DNA from: Nocardioides daphniae
GTDB taxonomy: Bacteria; Actinomycetota; Actinomycetes; Propionibacteriales; Nocardioidaceae
DNA: 64,000 nt
Direction: 5' to 3'
Assembly: GCF_004777465.1 (NCBI RefSeq)
Contig: NZ_CP038462.1
Span: 2,542,001 to 2,606,000 of the forward strand
Every line of letters starts with the position of its first letter. Within the stretch, counting starts at the first letter, position 1. A program made the position numbers and the translations under genes. The notes under the pieces were generated by a model. It was not told where the DNA came from, did not search any database, and saw nothing but the letters and a program-made list of their open reading frames with translations. Below are positions 59,107-64,000 of the stretch, piece by piece.

Positions 59107-59832
59107 CTACGACTTGCCGGCCCTGTAGCCGACGCCGCGCACGGTCAGGACGACCTCGGGGTTCTCCGGGTCGTGCTCGACCTTGGAGCGCAGGCGCTGG
59201 ACGTGGACGTTGACCAGGCGGGTGTCGGCGGCGTGCCGGTAGCCCCAGACCTCCTCCAGGAGGACCTCACGGGTGAAGACCTGCCAGGGCTTGCGCGCCA
59301 GGCAGACCAGCAGGTCGAACTCCAGCGGCGTGAGGTTGATCTGCTCCTCGCCGCGGGTCACCTGGTGGCCCGGGACGTCGATGCTCAGGTCGCCGACGGT
59401 CAGCGTCTCGGAGTCGGGCGAGTCGAAGCGGCGTACGCGGGCCCGGATGCGGGCGACCAGCTCCTTGGGCTTGAACGGCTTGACGACGTAGTCGTCGGCG
59501 CCGCTCTCCAGGCCCAGGACCACGTCGACGGTGTCGCCCTTGGCGGTCAGCATGACGATCGGGACACCGGACTCGGCGCGGATCTCCTTGCAGACGTCGA
59601 TGCCGTCCTTGCCGGGCAGCATCAGGTCCAGCAGGACGACGTCGGGACGGTACTCGCGGAACGCGGGGACCGCCTGGTCCCCCCGGGTGACCATGCGGGA
59701 GTCGAAACCCTCCTGGCGCAGCACGATGGTCAGCATCTCCGCCAGCGAGGCGTCGTCGTCGACGACCAGGACGCGCCCGCGCGCGGGTGCGTCCTGGTGC
59801 GTCTGCGTCATGCCGGACATTGTGCCAGTCAC
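59107..59832 (-). CDS. mtrA: response regulator MtrA
   Basis: 241 residues. The OmpR-type receiver (20-135) has LVVDDDASL, phospho-Asp69 in VVLLDLMLPGKDG, LTAKGD and DYVVKPF; the winged-helix domain (about 145-240) has LTPLEFDLLVCLARKPWQVFTREVL and VNVHVQRLRSKVE. It is the partner of MtrB and very conserved in actinobacteria. It begins 19 bases after the sahH stop, so the operon order is sahH-mtrA-mtrB-lpqB-comF. ATG 59811 (MTQTHQ) is a possible internal start. Confidence 0.96.
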   Translation of the reverse strand: MTGTMSGMTQTHQDAPARGRVLVVDDDASLAEMLTIVLRQEGFDSRMVTRGDQAVPAFREYRPDVVLLDLMLPGKDGIDVCKEIRAESGVPIVMLTAKGDTVDVVLGLESGADDYVVKPFKPKELVARIRARVRRFDSPDSETLTVGDLSIDVPGHQVTRGEEQINLTPLEFDLLVCLARKPWQVFTREVLLEEVWGYRHAADTRLVNVHVQRLRSKVEHDPENPEVVLTVRGVGYRAGKS

Positions 59833-59851
59833 ACGGCCCCGAGGGGTCCGC

Positions 59852-61282
59852 TCAGTAGCGGTAGTGCTCAGGCTTGTACGGACCCTGCACGTCGAGGCCG
59901 AGGTAGTCGGCCTGCTCCGTCGTCAGCGTGGTCAGGTTGACCCCGAGGCTGGCGAGGTGGAGGCGGGCGACCTCCTCGTCGAGGTGCTTCGGGAGCACGT
60001 AGACGCCGACGGGGTACTCCTCGAGCTTGGTGAAGAGCTCGATCTGGGCGAGGACCTGGTTGGTGAAGGAGTTCGACATCACGAACGAGGGGTGGCCGGT
60101 GGCGTTGCCCAGGTTCATCAGGCGACCCTCGGAGAGGATGATGACGGCGTTGCCGGCGGGAACGTGAACAGGTCGACCTGCGGCTTCACGTTCTTGCGGA
60201 CGATGCCGTCCCACGCCTCGAGGCCGGCCATGTCGATCTCGTTGTCGAAGTGACCGATGTTTGCCGACGATCGCGTTGTGCTTCATGCGCGACATCTGCT
60301 CGGCGGAGACGACGTCCTTGTTGCCGGTCGCGGTGATCACGATGTCGGCGATCGGGAGGGCGTTCTCCAGGGTGTCGACCTGGTAGCCGTCCATGGAGGC
60401 CTGCAGCGCGCAGATCGGGTCGATCTCGGTGACGATGACGCGGGCACCCTGGCCACGCAGCGACTCGGCGCAGCCCTTGCCCACGTCGCCGTAGCCGCAG
60501 ACCACGGCGACCTTGCCGCCGATGAGGACGTCGGTGGCGCGGTTGATGCCGTCGATCAGCGAGTGGCGGCAGCCGTACTTGTTGTCGAACTTCGACTTGG
60601 TCACCGAGTCGTTGACGTTGATGGCCGGGAAGAGCAGGTTGCCTTCCTTCATCATGTCGTAGAGGCGGTGGACACCGGTGGTGGTCTCCTCGGTGACGCC
60701 CTTGATCTCGTTGGCGACCTTGGTCCAGCGGTCCTTCGACTCGGCCAGCGAGCTGGCGACGGTCTGGAAGACGATGCGCTCCTCGACCGAGCCGGCGGTG
60801 GCCGGGTCGGGCGCGACGCCGGTCTTCTCGGCCTCGACACCGAGGTGGACGAGCATGGTGGCGTCGCCGCCGTCGTCCAGGATCATGTTGGCGAACTCGC
60901 CGTTGGGCCACAGCAGGATCTGCTGGGTGCACTCCCAGTACTCCTCCAGCGTCTCGCCCTTCCAGGCGAAGACGGGCACACCGCTCGGGTTGTCGACGGT
61001 GCCCTCGGGGCCCACGACGACGGCGGCAGCAGCGTGGTCCTGGGTCGAGAAGATGTTGCACGACGCCCAGCGCACCTCGGCGCCGAGAGCGACGAGCGTC
61101 TCGATCAGCACCGCGGTCTGGATGGTCATGTGGAGCGAGCCGGCGATCTTCGCGCCGGCCAGCGGCTTCGAGTCGCCGTAGCGCTCGCGCATCGCCATGA
61201 GGCCGGGCATCTCGTGCTCGGCGAGCTGGATCTCGGTCCGGCCGAAGTCGGCCAGGTTCAAGTCTGCGACCTTGTAGTCCAT
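59852..61282 (-). CDS. sahH: S-adenosylhomocysteine hydrolase (compensating frameshifts near 60158 and 60262)
   Basis: About 477 residues. Signatures: [79 protein letters not shown], the NAD loop [25 protein letters not shown] and the C-terminal KPEHYRY. Between 60158 and 60262 an extra A and a missing C put about 34 codons out of frame; the intended reading there is [17 protein letters not shown]. It cleaves SAH to adenosine and homocysteine. GTG 61285 is an alternative start. Confidence 0.95.
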   Translation of the reverse strand: MDYKVADLNLADFGRTEIQLAEHEMPGLMAMRERYGDSKPLAGAKIAGSLHMTIQTAVLIETLVALGAEVRWASCNIFSTQDHAAAAVVVGPEGTVDNPSGVPVFAWKGETLEEYWECTQQILLWPNGEFANMILDDGGDATMLVHLGVEAEKTGVAPDPATAGSVEERIVFQTVASSLAESKDRWTKVANEIKGVTEETTTGVHRLYDMMKEGNLLFPAINVNDSVTKSKFDNKYGCRHSLIDGINRATDVLIGGKVAVVCGYGDVGKGCAESLRGQGARVIVTEIDPICALQASMDGYQVDTLENALPIADIVITATGNKDVVSAEQMSRMKHNAIVGKHRSLRQRDRHGRPRGVGRHRPQEREAAGRPVHVPAGNAVIILSEGRLMNLGNATGHPSFVMSNSFTNQVLAQIELFTKLEEYPVGVYVLPKHLDEEVARLHLASLGVNLTTLTTEQADYLGLDVQGPYKPEHYRY

Positions 61283-61350
61283 CACTACCCCTCGTCAGTG
61301 GCTCTTCTGTGCTGGTCCGGAGTCCCGGACCAACGTCCCCTCCGACGACG

Positions 61351-61381
61351 AGCGTAGAACCGGCTCCCGACAATCACGCAA
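61351..61381 (-). promoter_or_regulatory. candidate sahH promoter
   Basis: On the minus strand TTGCGT (plus 61376-61381) and TACGCT (plus 61351-61356) are separated by 19 bp, about 70 bases before the sahH ATG; the spacing is slightly long. No SAH-riboswitch core was seen. Confidence 0.3.
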
Positions 61382-61459
61382 TCCACGGAACGGGCGCGCA
61401 GGACGCCCGAGCCCCGCCTCAGGCGAGCGTCGGTCTCGAGCCCCGGACGAGACGTCCGG

Positions 61460-62512
61460 TCAGTGGGACGGACCGGGGGTGTCGGCCCCCGGCGTACCGC
61501 CCTCGGAGCCACCCGCGGCGGCGAGGTCCTGGGAGCGGTGGGCCTTGCCCCGGGCCGCTGCCTCGGCGTGCTCCTCGTCCTTGCCGTGGCCGAAGGGCAG
61601 CAGGTGCAGGACCAGCACCACGACGGCGCCGACGACGAGGCCGAAGACCGCCGAGCAGGCCGTGTTGACCAGCCACCCGACGGCGCCGGCGGCGACCGGG
61701 ACGGCGTCGTGCGCGGCCACCTCGAGGTGGTGCACGAGCTCGTAGGGGGCGTGCCAGCCGAGGTCGTCGAGGCCCACGAGCAGGATGTGTCCACCGACCC
61801 ACAGCATCGCCACGGTGCCCACGGCACCGATCGTGGCCAGGACGCCGGGCATCGACTTCACCAGTCGGCGGCCGAAGCCGCGGCCGAAGCCCGAGCGCGC
61901 CTTGGTGGCGAGCATCAGGCCGAAGTCGTCGGCCTTCACGATCAGCCCGACGATGCCGTAGACCAGCAGGGTGATGCCGATGGCCACGACGACCAGGATC
62001 ATCGCGCGCGACAGGAAGGGCTCGTCGGTGACCTCGTTGAGCGCGATCACCATGATCTCGGCGGAGAGGATCAGGTCGGTGCGGATCGCCCCGGAGACCA
62101 TCTTCTTCTCCTGCTCGGGGCCGATCTCGGTCGCGAGGACCTCCGGCTCGGAGTGGCCGAAGAACTTCTCGTAGATCTTCTCCGCGCCCTCGAAGGCGAG
62201 GAAGGTGCCGCCGAGCATCAGGATCGGGGTGAGCAGCCACGGCAGGAACTGGCTCAGCAGCAGCGCCGCCGGGAGGATGAAGCAGAGCTTGTTGACGAGC
62301 GAGCCCTTGGCGATCTGCTTGACGATCGGCAGCTCGCGCTTCGCCGCCAGCCCCTGCACGTACTGCGGGGTCACGGCCGTGTCGTCGATGACCACGCCGG
62401 CGGCCTTGGCGCTCGCCCGCCCGGCCGCGGCACCCACGTCGTCGATGGAGGCCGAGGCCACCTTCACCAGCGTGGCCACGTCGTCGAGCAGTGCGAAGAA
62501 TCCGCCACTCAT
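61460..62512 (-). CDS. DUF808 family membrane protein (YedI-like)
   Basis: 350 residues. The opening MSGGFFALLDDVATLVKVASASIDDVG and the VNKLCFILPAALLLSQFLPWLLTPILMLGG segment are diagnostic of DUF808. Further helices include LSRAMILVVVAIGITLLVYGIVGLIV, IGAVGTVAMLWVGGHILLVG and AVFGLVVGAVVVLVLHLLPFG, with a hydrophilic Ala/Gly-rich C-terminus. Function unknown. A short hairpin (CCGGACG/CGTCCGG) lies just after its stop. Confidence 0.92.
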   Translation of the reverse strand: MSGGFFALLDDVATLVKVASASIDDVGAAAGRASAKAAGVVIDDTAVTPQYVQGLAAKRELPIVKQIAKGSLVNKLCFILPAALLLSQFLPWLLTPILMLGGTFLAFEGAEKIYEKFFGHSEPEVLATEIGPEQEKKMVSGAIRTDLILSAEIMVIALNEVTDEPFLSRAMILVVVAIGITLLVYGIVGLIVKADDFGLMLATKARSGFGRGFGRRLVKSMPGVLATIGAVGTVAMLWVGGHILLVGLDDLGWHAPYELVHHLEVAAHDAVPVAAGAVGWLVNTACSAVFGLVVGAVVVLVLHLLPFGHGKDEEHAEAAARGKAHRSQDLAAAGGSEGGTPGADTPGPSH

Positions 62513-62516
62513 GGGT

Positions 62517-63553
62517 TCACTCCCCCGTCAGTCCGATCTGCAGGTAGGCGGCGGCGTACCGCCCCTGCAACAGCAGTGATGCGTAGCGTGCCAGCTCGCT
62601 GGTGGCGCCGGGGTCGCAGGTCAGCGTCTCCACGCGTACGCGGCGCTCCCCCGCCGCACGGACCAGTCGGTCGCGCTGCTCGGCGACGACGGGCTCGTCG
62701 CTGCCGTCGTCGAGGACCACCAGCACCGGCGGCAGGCTGGCGGAGTCGCTCTCGAGCGGGTCGTCGAAGAGGTCCTGCAGCGGGGCGGACTCGAGCACCG
62801 GCAGCAGGTGCTCGGCGTCACCGGCGATCGCGGAGACACCGGTCGCCCGGCGCAGCGACTCGGCCACGCGGCGTGCGGCCCGGGCGGCGAGCACGGTGCC
62901 GCCCCAGACCACCGGCGTACGGTCGGCCAGCGCGATCGCGAGCAGCTTGGCGGGGTTGACCGAGAGGTCCTGGTGGGGCGAGCAGACGGTGGCGACGTGG
63001 TCGAGCGCGCCGGCGACGTCCTCGACGTCGGTGCGCGGCCCCAGGTCGACCCGGTCGAGGAACTCCAGCATGACCACGGCGGCGGCGGACTGGTCACCGG
63101 TGACGATCGGCAGCAGGTGGCACCAGCGGCCCTCGGCGTGCTCGGTCACCAGCGACTTCTCGGGCGCGGCGACCACCACCTGGGCGCCGCGACGCAGCGC
63201 CTCGGTCACCGCCAGCGCGGAGCCGTGGTCGGAGCCGTCGGGAGCGAGCACCACGACCAGGTCGAGGCTGCCCACCCAGCCCGGCAGTCCGGGCATCGGC
63301 CAGGCCACGAACGGCACCGGGCACCACGGCTCGAGCACGGCCCGCAGCAGGCGCGAGTCGGGACCGGCGGCCACCACGGCACGGGGCCGGTCGGCCTGGT
63401 GGCGTGGGCGACGGCCCGCTCGAGCGCGTCACCCACCTGCACCCGGTCACGTCGCACCCGGGCGCCGGCCTCGGCCAGCGTCCGCAGCATCGGGTCGGCG
63501 CCGGCGAGCACCCGCTCGTCGTCGAGTCGGGCCTCGTCGAACCAGGTCGTCAC
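62517..63553 (-). CDS. SIS-domain protein (Rv3256c-like; apparent frameshift near 63390)
   Basis: About 345 residues. The start (GTG 63553) gives TTWFDEARLDDERVLAGADP and RVRRDRVQVGDALERAV; after the break come VAAGPDSRLLRAVLEPW, LDLVVVLAPDGSDHGSALAV, GAQVVVAAPEKSLV and ALADRTPVVWGGTVLAARAARRV. This is a phosphoglucose-isomerase-like SIS fold, and the gene sits beside manB as in M. tuberculosis, suggesting a role in mannose-phosphate metabolism. Catalytic residues cannot be assigned with confidence. Confidence 0.82.
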
Positions 63554-63561
63554 GGGTCGCC

Positions 63562-63726
63562 TCAGGCCGGCTTGCGGGCCTCGTCGACCAGCAGGACGGG
63601 GATGTCGTCGCGCACGGGGTAGGCGTACCGGCAGCCCGTGCAGACCAGCTCCTCGCCCTCCACGGCCAGGTCGGCGTGGCAGGCCGGGCAGACGATGATG
63701 TCGAGCAGGGCAGGGTCGAGGTTCAT
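63562..63726 (-). CDS. Trm112 family zinc-ribbon protein
   Basis: 54 residues: MNLDPALLDIIVCPACHADL, LVCTGCRYAYPVRDDIPVLL. Two CxxC pairs (C-P-A-C, C-T-G-C) form the zinc ribbon, and the YPVRDDIPVLL end is typical of Trm112/UPF0434 proteins. They act as small partners of methyltransferases in other systems; the partner here is unknown. The ATG shares one base with the manB stop (TGATG). Confidence 0.9.
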   Translation of the reverse strand: MNLDPALLDIIVCPACHADLAVEGEELVCTGCRYAYPVRDDIPVLLVDEARKPA

Positions 63727-64000
63727 CAGTTGCTCCTGATCGTGGAGAGGACGGCGTCCCGGATCTCGGCCATGGTGGCCTCGTCCTTGCCCTCGGAGTT
63801 GAGGCGGAGCAGGGGCTCCGTGTTCGAGGCCCTGACATTGAACCACCAGTCGGCGTGCGTGACGGTGAGGCCGTCGAGCTCGTCGACCTCGACGTCGTCA
63901 CGGCCGGCGTACTGCTCCTTGAGGCTGGCGAGCACGGCCGCCTGGTCGTCCACGGTGGAGTTGATCTCGCCCGAGGAGGGGTAGCGCTCGTACTCGGCCA
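63726..64000 (-). CDS. manB: phosphomannomutase/phosphoglucomutase ManB, C-terminal part (start beyond window)
   Basis: The last 91 residues are present: WPEYERYPSSGEINSTV, then VDELDGLTVTHADWWFNVRASNTEPLLRLN and EIRDAVLSTIRSN. The RASNTEPLLRLN loop is the phosphate-binding motif of domain 4 in the alpha-D-phosphohexomutase family. It interconverts mannose-6-phosphate and mannose-1-phosphate for GDP-mannose. The 5' end lies outside the window. Confidence 0.92.
   Translation of the reverse strand, partial: AEYERYPSSGEINSTVDDQAAVLASLKEQYAGRDDVEVDELDGLTVTHADWWFNVRASNTEPLLRLNSEGKDEATMAEIRDAVLSTIRSN

Noticed and set aside
61283..61459. SAH riboswitch upstream of sahH
   Set aside because: The sequence GACGAGGGG before the start superficially recalls the riboswitch core but acts as the ribosome site; the remaining consensus and pseudoknot pairing are absent.

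Overview
The window is a high-GC (roughly 70 % by eye) actinobacterial chromosome segment, most likely from Nocardioides or another member of the Nocardioidaceae. The evidence is WhiB7 with its AT-hook, a CGYC mycoredoxin, the AdnAB helicase-nuclease pair, UvrD2 with a four-cysteine motif and HRDC domain, MtrA-MtrB-LpqB, Rv3235-type and DUF3107 proteins, and many GTG and leaderless starts. No tRNA, rRNA, IS element, prophage or CRISPR array was seen.

Layout. (1) 1-28.6 kb follows the Mycobacterium tuberculosis Rv3195-Rv3213c neighbourhood: zinc metalloprotease, a cyclodehydratase-like E1 protein, whiB7, uvrD2, mycoredoxin, nudC, adnB, adnA, an alkyltransferase-like protein, moeZ, a TetR regulator, DUF3107, a ferritin-like protein, a DEAD-box helicase and a ParA ATPase. 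Interleaved are a YgjP-type peptidase, a PolX-like PHP protein, an enoyl-CoA hydratase, VanZ, DeoD and a short family-A DNA polymerase. It is essentially a DNA-repair and redox neighbourhood. (2) 28.6-43.2 kb is accessory: an SDR, a PHP phosphoesterase, two sulfotransferases, two family-2 glycosyltransferases, a LicD-methyltransferase fusion, a secreted phospholipase-D-like protein and two exported DNase-I-fold (EEP) proteins. The second EEP protein is fused to a catalytically degenerate alkaline-phosphatase-like domain. Three pairs of paralogues in 12.6 kb suggest a duplicated module that modifies a surface glycan or polymer. (3) 43.3-46.6 kb matches Rv1232c-Rv1224: soluble MgtE-N/CBS protein, DUF1003, Mrp and TatB. 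(4) 46.6-64 kb matches Rv3235-Rv3257c: LysM protein, Rv3235-type protein, SecA, YcaQ-type glycosylase, LuxR response regulator, hibernation factor HPF, ComF, LpqB, MtrB, MtrA, SahH, DUF808, SIS protein, Trm112-like protein and phosphomannomutase ManB.

The best regulatory signal is the whiB7 leader (about 6376-6925): promoter, 96-codon upstream ORF ending in Pro-Pro-Pro-Cys-stop, a hairpin with that stop codon in its loop, and a perfect intrinsic terminator before whiB7. This is an attenuation layout expected to couple ribosome stalling to WhiB7 expression.

Caution: about 40 apparent single-base frameshifts interrupt conserved genes, including sahH, lpqB, moeZ, mrp, adnA and uvrD2. Those inspected closely sit mostly in short G or C runs. 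I treat them as base-calling or assembly errors, give each gene its full intended span, and note the approximate break positions.
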